DNA from: Pedobacter steynii
GTDB lineage: Bacteria; Bacteroidota; Bacteroidia; Sphingobacteriales; Sphingobacteriaceae
Direction: 5' to 3'
Length of the DNA stretch: 64,000 bases
Assembly: GCF_900103665.1 (NCBI RefSeq)
Contig: NZ_FNGY01000003.1
Span: 1-64,000, forward strand
Shown: positions 16,444 to 24,907 of the stretch, one piece after another
Numbering within the stretch: the stretch's first letter is position 1
How the letters are laid out: each line of letters starts with the position of its first letter
Program-made: the position numbers and the translations under genes
Notes under the pieces: model-generated
Databases searched by the model: none
The model's input: the letters and a program-made list of their open reading frames with translations, nothing else
What the model was told of the DNA's origin: nothing

Positions 16444-17574
16444 ATGGAAACCAAAATGGACATACTGATCGCAGGAGGAGGATTGGCCGGATTAACCGCA
16501 GCCATTCATCTTTTAAAATCAGGGTTCCCGGTTACAATTATAGAAAAGAATACTTATCCTCAGCATAAAGTATGTGGTGAATACATTTCTAATGAGGTCC
16601 TTCCCTATTTGGAATGGTTGGGCTTAGCTATTGACTCAGCCGCAGCCAGCAGGATTCAAAACTTCCAGATTTCTACAATTGAGGGCAAATGCCTGAATGC
16701 AAAGCTTCCATTGGGAGGCTTTGGCATTAGCCGGTATGTTCTGGATGCACTTCTTTACGAACATGCACTTGCCCATGGCTGCCAGTTTATTCATGAAACC
16801 GTAACCGACATCACTTTTAATGCGGATGAGTTCCAGGTAAGTCTGGGTAATAAACAAATCATTTCTGCAAGGCTTGTGATTGGTGCTTATGGTAAAAGAG
16901 ATGCCTTAGACCAGAAATTATCGCGTGCCTTTATTCAAAAAAAATCACCATGGCTGGCAGTAAAGGCACATTACCAAGGACCTTTCCCCGATGATCTGGT
17001 TGCCCTCCATAATTTTGAGGGTGGATATTGTGGTGTCTCTAAAGTAGAAGACAACCGGATCAACATCTGTTACCTGGTAGATTATGCTTCCTTTAAACGC
17101 TACAAAAGCATTCCCGAACACAGAATGCAGGTATTGTACAAGAATGAGCATTTAAGAACGATATTTGAAAATTCCAGAATGTTGTTCGATCAGCCCCTGG
17201 TGATCAGTCAGATTTCTTTCGATCCCAAAAATGCAGTATCACAACATGTATTAATGATTGGAGATACTGCCGGCTTGATTCACCCGCTTTGCGGAAATGG
17301 GATGGCCATGGCGATCCATAGTGCTAAGCTTTGCGCAGAATCAGTGATTTCTTATCTGGAAGGAAAGACGGGTTCCCGTAAAAAAATGGAAGCACAGTAC
17401 GAGCGTTCCTGGAAAAGAAATTTTAATAAAAGACTAAGTATCGGAAAAATAATCTCCCGAATTCTGAGTAGGAAGCAACTCTCTACCAGATTACTGCGTA
17501 TATTAATAAAATTCCCTGCACTATTACAGGCACTGATAAAGCAAACCCATGGAAAACCCATAATGGCTAAATGA
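16444..17574 (+). CDS. FAD-dependent oxidoreductase, geranylgeranyl-reductase/hydroxylase type
   Basis: 376 residues. The N-terminal dinucleotide fold DILIAGGGLAGLTAA is followed by YPQHKVCGEYIS, which is typical of the geranylgeranyl-reductase/halogenase-like flavoprotein group, and by the second FAD motif MIGDTAGLIHPLCGNGMAMA near residue 270. First gene of a seven-gene operon; its stop overlaps the next start (ATGA). With a type III PKS and methyltransferase downstream it most resembles SrsC-like hydroxylases that oxidise alkylresorcinols to quinones; this is inference. TACCTTGT at 16409-16416 may be its -7 element. A second ATG at 16456 is possible. Confidence 0.78.
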   Translation: METKMDILIAGGGLAGLTAAIHLLKSGFPVTIIEKNTYPQHKVCGEYISNEVLPYLEWLGLAIDSAAASRIQNFQISTIEGKCLNAKLPLGGFGISRYVLDALLYEHALAHGCQFIHETVTDITFNADEFQVSLGNKQIISARLVIGAYGKRDALDQKLSRAFIQKKSPWLAVKAHYQGPFPDDLVALHNFEGGYCGVSKVEDNRINICYLVDYASFKRYKSIPEHRMQVLYKNEHLRTIFENSRMLFDQPLVISQISFDPKNAVSQHVLMIGDTAGLIHPLCGNGMAMAIHSAKLCAESVISYLEGKTGSRKKMEAQYERSWKRNFNKRLSIGKIISRILSRKQLSTRLLRILIKFPALLQALIKQTHGKPIMAK

Positions 17575-18305
17575 TGGTAAATACCTCTCAAAGAAGCAAA
17601 GCCCCGGAAATCATGGATGATTTTTCTATGGAGGGAGAAATATTGAGGGATGCGCTGGATAAAATCGCGGGGATCAACAGGCTTCTTGGTGGGAACAAGG
17701 TGACCCTGGAAGGGGTACAACAATTACTTCGCAAAGACCGGCAACAGAAACAAGAATCCGTTCCTGAACGGGAAATCAGAATTCTGGATGTAGGTTGTGG
17801 AAACGGAGATATGTTAAGAACCCTCGCAGATTTTGCCATTGAAAAGCACTTGAAATTCCAGCTGACAGGCATAGATGCCAATGCATTTACCATTAATCAT
17901 GCCCGGGGGCTGTCTGAAAACTATGAAAACATCAATTTTTTATGTGCAGACATCTTTGAAGAAATCCTTTTGGAAAAGGAATACGACCTGATTCTATGCA
18001 CCCTTACTTTGCATCATTTTAAAGATGAAGAGATTTTAACACTGCTTAAAGGTTTTAAAGAAAAGTCGAAATTGGGTATCGTGATCAATGATTTACAGCG
18101 CAGTGCCCTTCCCTATTACCTCTTTATGGCTTTATGTTTTGTTTTTAGGCTCAACAGCATGTCAAAAGACGATGGCCTGGTTTCGATTCTAAGAGGTTTT
18201 AAAAAAGCAGATCTGCAGCGTTATTCCAATCAATTAAACTTAAAAAACACCAGCATCCGATGGAAATGGGCATTCCGTTACCAATGGATAATTCCTTCAA
18301 TATGA
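17571..18305 (+). CDS. Class I SAM-dependent methyltransferase
   Basis: 244 residues. RILDVGCGNGDMLRTLADF near residue 65 is SAM motif I, GIDANAFTINHAR the acidic loop, and YDLILCTLTLHHF the post-motif typical of the Methyltransf_11/25 folds. It starts inside the flavoprotein stop codon (ATGA) and ends inside the PKS start (ATGA), so it is translated in step with both. O- or C-methylation of the polyketide, as by SrsB in Streptomyces, is the likely role. Confidence 0.82.
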   Translation: MMVNTSQRSKAPEIMDDFSMEGEILRDALDKIAGINRLLGGNKVTLEGVQQLLRKDRQQKQESVPEREIRILDVGCGNGDMLRTLADFAIEKHLKFQLTGIDANAFTINHARGLSENYENINFLCADIFEEILLEKEYDLILCTLTLHHFKDEEILTLLKGFKEKSKLGIVINDLQRSALPYYLFMALCFVFRLNSMSKDDGLVSILRGFKKADLQRYSNQLNLKNTSIRWKWAFRYQWIIPSI

Positions 18306-19354
18306 GTGTAAGAATCAAAACTGCAGCGAAGTCGTTGCCCGAATACTCCAGAACGACAGCCGAGATCCTACCTTTTTTGGATGCCTGGTTGTCCGGACAA
18401 GAGGATCGGTTTATCCGAAAAGTAAAAAAGATCTTTGAAAATGCAATGGTAGACCGGAGGTACTCGATCATGTCGCCGGAAGAAGTTTTCAGTAAGATAT
18501 CTTTTGAGGAAAGGAACGACATCTATATCAGGGAAAGCATTAAGCTTGGTACAGCCTGTTTAAAGCTGGCTTTAGAACAGGCCTCCTGGAAAGGAGAAGA
18601 TCTGGATTATATCATTACAGTGAGCTGTACCGGTATGATGATTCCCTCGATGGATGCCTATATCATCAATAACCTCGAGCTCAGGCAAGACATTGTGCGT
18701 TTGCCTGTTACGGAAATGGGCTGTGCGGCAGGGATCTCCGGCATGATCTACGCCAAAAACTTCCTGCAGGCAAATCCCGGAAAACGTGCCGCAGTGATTG
18801 CCGTAGAATCTCCTACAGCCACTTTTCAGCTGAATGATTTTTCGATGGCCAATATCGTGAGTGCGGCTATTTTTGGCGATGGGGCGGCCTGTGTACTGTT
18901 ATCATCCGATGAAAGTGATGAAGGGCCCGAAATCATTGGGGAAGAGATGTATCATTTTTATGATGCGGAGCAACTGATGGGTTTTCAAATGAAAAACACA
19001 GGTTTAACCATGGTGCTGGATGTTGGTGTTCCAGAACAGATTGAGCTGCATTTCCCCCAGATCATTCATCCTTTTCTTGCTAAACACGGACTAAACATTT
19101 CAGAGATAGATCATTTAATCTTTCATCCCGGAGGAAAGAAAATCATACAGGTGGTGGAAGAATTATTTACCAAACTCGGGAAAAACATTGATGACACCAA
19201 AGAAGTATTGAGGCTATACGGCAATATGTCGAGCGCAACAGTACTTTATGTATTGGCCCGTTTCCTGGATCTCCCTCAAAAAAAGGGAGATTTTGGGCTG
19301 ATGCTCAGTTTCGGACCTGGTTTTTCTGCACAGAGAATATTATTAAAGTGGTAA
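18302..19354 (+). CDS. Type III polyketide synthase (chalcone/stilbene synthase family)
   Basis: 350 residues from ATG 18302, chosen because it overlaps the methyltransferase stop as ATGA and gives the family length; an upstream ATG 18260 would add 14 residues. The catalytic triad is complete: C141 in TEMGCAAG, H275 in LIFHPGGKK and N308 in GNMSSATVL. VSCTGMMIPSMDAYI and the C-terminal FGPGFSAQRILL are family signatures. The enzyme extends an acyl starter with malonyl-CoA and cyclises it to an alkylresorcinol, alkylpyrone or related phenol. The starter is probably a fatty acyl group supplied by the downstream ACP genes (inference). Confidence 0.93.
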   Translation: MSVRIKTAAKSLPEYSRTTAEILPFLDAWLSGQEDRFIRKVKKIFENAMVDRRYSIMSPEEVFSKISFEERNDIYIRESIKLGTACLKLALEQASWKGEDLDYIITVSCTGMMIPSMDAYIINNLELRQDIVRLPVTEMGCAAGISGMIYAKNFLQANPGKRAAVIAVESPTATFQLNDFSMANIVSAAIFGDGAACVLLSSDESDEGPEIIGEEMYHFYDAEQLMGFQMKNTGLTMVLDVGVPEQIELHFPQIIHPFLAKHGLNISEIDHLIFHPGGKKIIQVVEELFTKLGKNIDDTKEVLRLYGNMSSATVLYVLARFLDLPQKKGDFGLMLSFGPGFSAQRILLKW

Positions 19355-19380
19355 ATTAGCGGATTAATTATAGAAAAAAC

Positions 19381-19827
19381 ATGAATACAACAGAAATACT
19401 AAGCCACTTACCTTATAGCAAGCCATTTTTATTTGTTGATGAACTGCAGCACATCGATGAAAACGGCGTGACCGGATCCTATACTTTTTCTGAAGACCTC
19501 GACTTTTACAAAGGCCATTTCAAAGATCATCCCGTAACACCAGGTGTGATTTTAACAGAAACAATGGCACAGATTGGTTTGGTTTGCCTCGGTATTTATT
19601 TAACAGCAACCGCAGCTGCAGGTGTTCCCGGACACGTAATGCTGACCTCTACCGCGATCGATTTTATGAAACCCGTTTTCCCAGGAGAAAAGGTAACGGT
19701 AACTGCAGAAAAGGTTTATTTCCGTTTTAAAAAATTAAACTGTACCATTCAGATGACCAATGCCGCAGGCGAAGTGGTATGTAAAGGAACCATCGCAGGA
19801 ATGGTGACCAATAAAATGAATGCCTAA
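19381..19827 (+). CDS. 3-hydroxyacyl-ACP dehydratase, FabZ-like hot-dog protein
   Basis: 148 residues with the FabZ core: YKGHFKDHPVTPGVILTETMAQ, giving catalytic H46 and E60, then the long hydrophobic helix. FabZ removes water from 3-hydroxyacyl-ACP in fatty acid or polyene synthesis. It lies 26 bases after the PKS and overlaps the next gene by 8 bases. As it sits in a PKS operon it is probably dedicated to that pathway and not the housekeeping copy. Confidence 0.85.
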   Translation: MNTTEILSHLPYSKPFLFVDELQHIDENGVTGSYTFSEDLDFYKGHFKDHPVTPGVILTETMAQIGLVCLGIYLTATAAAGVPGHVMLTSTAIDFMKPVFPGEKVTVTAEKVYFRFKKLNCTIQMTNAAGEVVCKGTIAGMVTNKMNA

Positions 19828-21097
19828 CAGGGTCGTCATTACCGGTCTGGGTGTGGTAGCACCAAATGGAGTTGGATTAACCCCATTCCTGGAAGCAATA
19901 CGACAAGGCCATTCCGGGATCGCCTATGATCCGATATTAGAACAGCTTCAGTTTTCCTGTCAGATTGCAGGAAAACCCGAGCTTTCCGCAATGTTAATTG
20001 CCAATTATTTTTCTGAACTGGAATTGAAAAACTTTAACAGCTCAGGAATTCTTTATGGTGTAATTGCCGCAATGGATGCCTGGAAAGATGCTGGGTTATC
20101 TATTGCAAATGAAAAAGAACCAGACTGGGATAGCGGAACCATTTTTGGAACCGGTACTTCCGGAGTCGATAAATTCCGGGAGGCCGTTTATAAGATAGAT
20201 GAGCTCCAGGCCCGTAAACTGGGCAGTACGGTGGTGGGACAAACTATGGCCAGCGGCATCAGTGCCTATATTGGAGGTAAGCTTGGGCTCGGCAACCAGG
20301 TCAGCACTAACTCTTCCGCCTGCACAACGGGCACAGAAAGCATTTTAATGGCTTATGAGCGCATCAAATCCGGTCAGGCGACAAGAATGCTTGCCGGCAG
20401 CACCAGCGACAGTGGGCCTTATATTTGGGGCGGATTCGACGCCATGCGTGTTTGTACTTTTAAACACAACCAGTCGCCTGAGCAAGGTTCCAGACCAATG
20501 AGTGCCAGTGCCAGTGGTTTTGTTCCGGGAAGTGGTGCAGGGGCGCTGGTCTTAGAGTCGCTGGAAAGCGCGCTTTCCCGGGGTGTCCGGATTTATGCCG
20601 AAGTACTGGGAGGAAATCTGAATTCCGGCGGGCAACGCGGAACAGGAACCATGACCGCTCCAAATGCCATTGCTGTTCAGCGCTGCATTGCCACAGCGGT
20701 GCGGGATTCCGGTATAGTGTCGAAAGACATCGACCTGATCAACGGACACCTCACTGCTACTTCTAAGGATGCCATGGAAATAGAGAACTGGAGCATCGCC
20801 CTGCAAAGGTCGGGCAAAGATTTCCCTTACATCAATTCTTTAAAATCTATGGTTGGGCATTGTTTAAGTGCTGCCGGAAGTATTGAGTCTGTTGCTGCGA
20901 TATTACAGCTTCATCATGGTTTTATTGCTGCCAACCTCAACTGCGAAGACCTGCATCCGGAGATTACGGCCATAATAGATGCGGCTAAAATCCCACAACA
21001 AACAATGGTCAAAAACATCGATATCATTGCAAAGGCGAGCTTTGGATTTGGCGATGTAAATGCCTGCATTATTTTAAAAAAACATATTGCCTCCTGA
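19820..21097 (+). CDS. Beta-ketoacyl-ACP synthase (KAS II family)
   Basis: 425 residues with the thiolase-fold Cys-His-His set: C168 in TNSSACTTG, H310 in NGHLTATS and H347 in SMVGHCLSAAG. N-terminus PNRVVITGLGVVAPNG is typical of the family. The usual HGT motif around the first His reads HLT. It condenses malonyl-ACP with an acyl group; here it likely builds or modifies the starter chain used by the type III PKS. No chain-length-factor partner is present. The start overlaps the dehydratase gene by 8 bases. Confidence 0.87.
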   Translation: MPNRVVITGLGVVAPNGVGLTPFLEAIRQGHSGIAYDPILEQLQFSCQIAGKPELSAMLIANYFSELELKNFNSSGILYGVIAAMDAWKDAGLSIANEKEPDWDSGTIFGTGTSGVDKFREAVYKIDELQARKLGSTVVGQTMASGISAYIGGKLGLGNQVSTNSSACTTGTESILMAYERIKSGQATRMLAGSTSDSGPYIWGGFDAMRVCTFKHNQSPEQGSRPMSASASGFVPGSGAGALVLESLESALSRGVRIYAEVLGGNLNSGGQRGTGTMTAPNAIAVQRCIATAVRDSGIVSKDIDLINGHLTATSKDAMEIENWSIALQRSGKDFPYINSLKSMVGHCLSAAGSIESVAAILQLHHGFIAANLNCEDLHPEITAIIDAAKIPQQTMVKNIDIIAKASFGFGDVNACIILKKHIAS

Positions 21098-21127
21098 TCT
21101 GTTTGATAGAGGTATTAAGGATTAAAC

Positions 21128-21382
21128 ATGGACAGACAATTATTACTCTCAAAGTTAAAAACCATTGTTGCCAGCTACAGTCATGACAAGGATGCATTAG
21201 AATACCTCAACGAAACCACTGATTTCACCAAAGACCTGAAGATTAACTCTGCCAATCTGGTGGATGTCGTTCTGGATGTCGAAGAAGAGTTCGACATTGA
21301 AATAGACAACCTGTCTATGGAGCGCATGCTCAATGTCAGTGCAGCCATAGAGATTATTGAAACAAAATTGAAAGAGAAGTGA
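21128..21382 (+). CDS. Acyl carrier protein
   Basis: 84 residues, acidic, four-helix pattern. The pantetheine attachment region reads LKINSANLVDVVLDVEEEF, so S41 is the probable attachment Ser, in NSA where most ACPs have DSL. The following acidic helix II (VEEEFDIEI) is typical. It is coupled to the phosphopantetheinyl transferase by a GTGA overlap, which points to that enzyme as its activator. Confidence 0.85.
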   Translation: MDRQLLLSKLKTIVASYSHDKDALEYLNETTDFTKDLKINSANLVDVVLDVEEEFDIEIDNLSMERMLNVSAAIEIIETKLKEK

Positions 21383-21846
21383 TCGGGAACGATATTGTTG
21401 ATTTATATCAGGCAGATGCCGACAGTAACTGGCGCAGAAAGGGATACCTTCAGAAAGTATTTACGATGGAAGAGCAACAGCTCATTCAGACCTCTTCTAA
21501 TCCCTGCCAGATGGTTTGGCTGTTATGGAGTATGAAAGAAGCCGTTTATAAGATTCATTCCCGAAAGAAGAACTGGCAGGCTTTTGCACCGGGAAAACTG
21601 TGCTGCACGGAAGTAAAGATCAGTGGACAATGTGCGAGCGGCGTGGTTACTTGTCAGCGGGTACGGTATTTTACCCAAAGCTCCCTATGCCCTGACTTTA
21701 TTCATACCATAGCCGGAGAAAGTTTTCCCGTTGAAGCGGCGAGGATCAGGATCAGCAGTTATGACCCTTCAGACCTGAGTTATAGAAACACGGCTCCGGC
21801 CACAGTGAGTCACCATGGCCGATACCTTGCTTTAGCCTATTTATAG
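21379..21846 (+). CDS. 4'-phosphopantetheinyl transferase superfamily protein
   Basis: 155 residues from a GTG that overlaps the ACP stop (GTGA). MIGNDIVDLYQAD holds the Mg-binding Asp of the family, and LLWSMKEAVYKIHSRKK is the WxxKEAxxK motif. Length suits the AcpS-like or short Sfp group. It moves phosphopantetheine from CoA to ACP, probably to S41 of the neighbour. It ends the operon and overlaps the convergent ppx gene by 10 bases. Confidence 0.86.
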   Translation: MIGNDIVDLYQADADSNWRRKGYLQKVFTMEEQQLIQTSSNPCQMVWLLWSMKEAVYKIHSRKKNWQAFAPGKLCCTEVKISGQCASGVVTCQRVRYFTQSSLCPDFIHTIAGESFPVEAARIRISSYDPSDLSYRNTAPATVSHHGRYLALAYL

Positions 21847-22733
21847 GCTGGTTGAACCAAATTTTCTTCAATCAGCAGATTGATGATCCCATCGGCCATT
21901 CCTACTTTAGGCACATAAATTTGTTTAATGCCCGTCCATTTTAACAGGGTGATGTATATTTCGCAGGCAGGAATAATCACGTCTGCACGGTCCGGATTTA
22001 GTCCAAAAACCTGAATTCTTTCCTTTAAAGAGTGTGCATTCAGATTGTTGTACAGGCCCTTTAATTTTAAGAAAGACATCGGCATTCCTTCTTTCTCATC
22101 AGACATGCGGTACAGTTTATTGATGTTTCCACCAGTACCGATAGCCGCCATATTTTTTAAGGTCTTCGTGTTTTCTTTTACCCAGAGTTTCATCTCTTCC
22201 CAGGTCTCTTCCCGATCCTGATTGTCAAGAATTCTAATCGTTCCGATGTCAAAAGATTTAGAAGCGATCGGAATGCGGTTAACGAATACAGAAAGCTCGG
22301 TGCTACCTCCACCCACATCAATATAAAGGTAACTTTTCTTGTTGTCCAGGTTCTCTTCAATATGATTGGAATAGATGATATTGGCTTCTCTTTGTCCCTC
22401 GATAATTTCCAGGTCAAGGTCTGTCAGTTTCTTTACTTTTTTGATGATCTCGGCTCCGTTATCAGCTTCGCGCATAGCAGAAGTGGCACAAGCCAGGTAT
22501 TTAGAGACCTGATACACATCCATCAGGTTTTTGAAAGCAGCCATTGTTTTCAGCAGGTCTTCCATTTTACGCTCAGAGATCCGATGGTCTAAAAACGCAT
22601 CATCCCCCAATCGTAAGGGAACCCTGATTAAAGTATTCTTTTTAAAACCGAATCCTTCGTCAGTTTTTGTGATATCAGCAATTAATAACCTAACGGCATT
22701 TGACCCTATATCTATAGCAGCATATCTAAGCAT
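21837..22733 (-). CDS. ppx: Exopolyphosphatase, Ppx/GppA family
   Basis: 298 residues of the ASKHA fold: AAIDIGSNAVRLLIAD (phosphate-1), CATSAMREADNGAEI, IEGQREANIIY (catalytic Glu region), LYIDVGGGSTELSVF (phosphate-2) and AIGTGGNINKLYRM. Length matches the short, single-module Ppx/GppA form without the C-terminal HD domain. It removes phosphate from polyphosphate or pppGpp. It starts 5 bases after ppk1, so the synthesising and degrading enzymes are cotranscribed. Confidence 0.9.
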   Translation of the reverse strand: MLRYAAIDIGSNAVRLLIADITKTDEGFGFKKNTLIRVPLRLGDDAFLDHRISERKMEDLLKTMAAFKNLMDVYQVSKYLACATSAMREADNGAEIIKKVKKLTDLDLEIIEGQREANIIYSNHIEENLDNKKSYLYIDVGGGSTELSVFVNRIPIASKSFDIGTIRILDNQDREETWEEMKLWVKENTKTLKNMAAIGTGGNINKLYRMSDEKEGMPMSFLKLKGLYNNLNAHSLKERIQVFGLNPDRADVIIPACEIYITLLKWTGIKQIYVPKVGMADGIINLLIEENLVQPAYK

Positions 22734-22738
22734 TGGTT

Positions 22739-24796
22739 TTATTGATGTTTATTTTTTAAATAATTGTAGGTCTGCACCTGCGCCCTAACTTTTGTATTGA
22801 TTCTATTTTTATGGTATTTGTTGTTGTTCAGCTTAGTGATGTCACGGGCTTTCACATTATCCTGCAACTGAAATTCGATGATATCCCTGATTTCCTGTCT
22901 CACTTCCTTATCCAGCACCGGGAAACCTACTTCTACGCGGTGTTCAAAATTCCGGCTCATCAAGTCTGCCGAAGAAAGGAACATTTCTTCTTTTCCATTG
23001 TTCCCAAAGATGAAAACCCGGGCATGTTCCAGAAATTTATCGATGATGCTGATCACGGTAATGTTTTCGCTAAAACCTACAATACCAGGCACCAGGGTAC
23101 AGATTCCCCTCACGATCATTTTAATCTTTACTCCTGCATTACTCGCTTCGTATAATTTTTCCACGACACCCTCGTCCGCCAGACTGTTTACTTTCAGGAT
23201 CATATAAGCAGGCTTTCCTTGTTTGGCAATCTTTATTTCCCGTTCGATCAGGCCATAGAACTTTGTTCTTGACTCTAACGGAGAAACGATCAAATGTTTG
23301 AAGCCTGTTGCCACTGTCTTTTTATTCAAAGCGGTAAAAAGTTTCAACAGGTCGTGGGTGATTTCTTTTTTGGAAGTAAAGATACTATGGTCACAATAGA
23401 TTCTGGCCGTTTTCTCGTTGAAATTTCCGGTAGCCAAGTTGGCGTAATAAACCGCCCTTCCCTTTTCCATTCTTTTTACCAGACAGATCTTGGAATGCAC
23501 TTTATAGTCAGTAAGTCCATAATTTACATTGACTCCTTCTTCTTTAAGCCTGGTACTCCAGAAAATATTCGCCTGTTCATCAAACCTGGCTTTCAGCTCT
23601 ACCAGGCAGTTTACTTTCTTCCCATTTTTAGCGGCATTGATGAGGGCATTGACTACCCTTGAATTTTCCGCCAGGCGGTATAGGGTGATATTGATTTCTG
23701 TTACTTTCGGATCGATTGCGGCTTCCCTCAGGAACAGAATGATGTAATCGTAAGACTGATAAGGCAGGTTAATCAGGTAATCGCGTGTGGCCAGTTTATT
23801 AAAAATACTTTCCGTGCGATGCAATCCAGCGACTTTGATCGGTGGATTTGGCGCATATTCCAGTTCTTTTCCCCCTACGTTCGGGAAGGAGATAAAATCG
23901 CCAAACCGATGGTAACGGTTTCCCGGGATCAGGCTTTCCGCCTCAATCTTCATCTTATTCACGAGTACAGTCAGCATTTCGAAAGGCATTTCCGTATCGT
24001 ATAGTAAGCGCATCGGCTTTCCCTTTTTACGTTTATCAAGGCTGGTTCTCAGTTCTTCAATAAACTTATCACTTACATTCTTATCGATGTCCAGCTCGGC
24101 ATCTCTGGTCAGCTGGATGGAATATGCATCAAGCTCATCGTAGCTAAAAACATAAAATATATCGTCCAGGCAGTATTTAATAATGTCTTCTGCGAGGATA
24201 ATGAACTTAAGGCCATTGGTTTCCGGTAAGACCAGAAACCTGGGAAGGTCGGGAGGCAATTCAATCAGGGAATACCTTGCACTTGTTTTAGATGACTTTT
24301 TAGACAATCTTACGAAAAAGTAAAGGTAGCGGTCCTTCAGTTCCGGAAAAGGCTTATCGAGATCCACCATGATAGGGACAAGGTTAGAAAGGATCTTATC
24401 ACGAAAATGGTTTCTTACGAACTCTCCCCTCGCCACGTTGAGCTGGGTTTCATTCAGGATAAAAATCCTGTTTTGTGCCAGTTCATTAATCAGGGTGGCC
24501 TGGAACAGCTGTTCAAACTTACGTTCCTGCTTAACCACAATATTCTTTATTTCATTTAAGATCTTTTTGGGATTGAAGCCCAATAAGGCCTTTGCTTTCT
24601 CGTTCAGGTTTGCTAAACGACTCATTGTGGCCACCCTAACCCTATAAAATTCTTCCAGATTGGAAGAAAATATAGACAGGAACTTGATCCGCTCAATCAG
24701 GGGAACCGTTTCATCTGCAGCTTCCTGCAAGACCCGCTCGTTAAAATATAACCAACTGATCTCTCTATTTAGAAATGGTGCCTTTTTTCTCGTCAT
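22739..24796 (-). CDS. ppk1: Polyphosphate kinase 1
   Basis: 685 residues from ATG 24796, starting MTRKKAPFLNREISWLYFNERVLQEA, the conserved PPK1 N-terminus; an ATG at 24877 would add 27 residues with no family match and read through a terminator. The phospholipase-D-like catalytic half has YKVHSKICL (phospho-acceptor His, HxK) and FLEHARVFIFGN (second His), with NLATGNFNEKTARIYCD between them. It makes polyphosphate from ATP, reversibly. Followed by ppx. Confidence 0.95.
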   Translation of the reverse strand: MTRKKAPFLNREISWLYFNERVLQEAADETVPLIERIKFLSIFSSNLEEFYRVRVATMSRLANLNEKAKALLGFNPKKILNEIKNIVVKQERKFEQLFQATLINELAQNRIFILNETQLNVARGEFVRNHFRDKILSNLVPIMVDLDKPFPELKDRYLYFFVRLSKKSSKTSARYSLIELPPDLPRFLVLPETNGLKFIILAEDIIKYCLDDIFYVFSYDELDAYSIQLTRDAELDIDKNVSDKFIEELRTSLDKRKKGKPMRLLYDTEMPFEMLTVLVNKMKIEAESLIPGNRYHRFGDFISFPNVGGKELEYAPNPPIKVAGLHRTESIFNKLATRDYLINLPYQSYDYIILFLREAAIDPKVTEINITLYRLAENSRVVNALINAAKNGKKVNCLVELKARFDEQANIFWSTRLKEEGVNVNYGLTDYKVHSKICLVKRMEKGRAVYYANLATGNFNEKTARIYCDHSIFTSKKEITHDLLKLFTALNKKTVATGFKHLIVSPLESRTKFYGLIEREIKIAKQGKPAYMILKVNSLADEGVVEKLYEASNAGVKIKMIVRGICTLVPGIVGFSENITVISIIDKFLEHARVFIFGNNGKEEMFLSSADLMSRNFEHRVEVGFPVLDKEVRQEIRDIIEFQLQDNVKARDITKLNNNKYHKNRINTKVRAQVQTYNYLKNKHQ

Positions 24797-24802
24797 GTAT
24801 AA

Positions 24803-24832
24803 AATAAAAAAATCCCTGTAAGAAACAGGGAT
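24803..24832 (-). terminator. Terminator or attenuator just upstream of ppk1
   Basis: On the minus strand ATCCCTGT and ACAGGGAT form a perfect 8-base stem with a 5-base loop, followed by TTTTTTTATTTT. It ends only a few bases before the ppk1 ATG. It would end the transcript of the upstream H1-like gene, and any ppk1 message started upstream of it would have to read through. Confidence 0.8.
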
Positions 24833-24907
24833 GCTCAAAACTGCAAATTCTATTGTTAAGTAATTGTTAATTATCACCTAACCATAGAATTAAAACTTAA
24901 CCTCCCA

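Noticed and set aside
24797..24877. Upstream ATG adding 27 residues to polyphosphate kinase
   Set aside because: The extension runs through the terminator hairpin and does not match the conserved PPK1 N-terminus, which begins at 24796.
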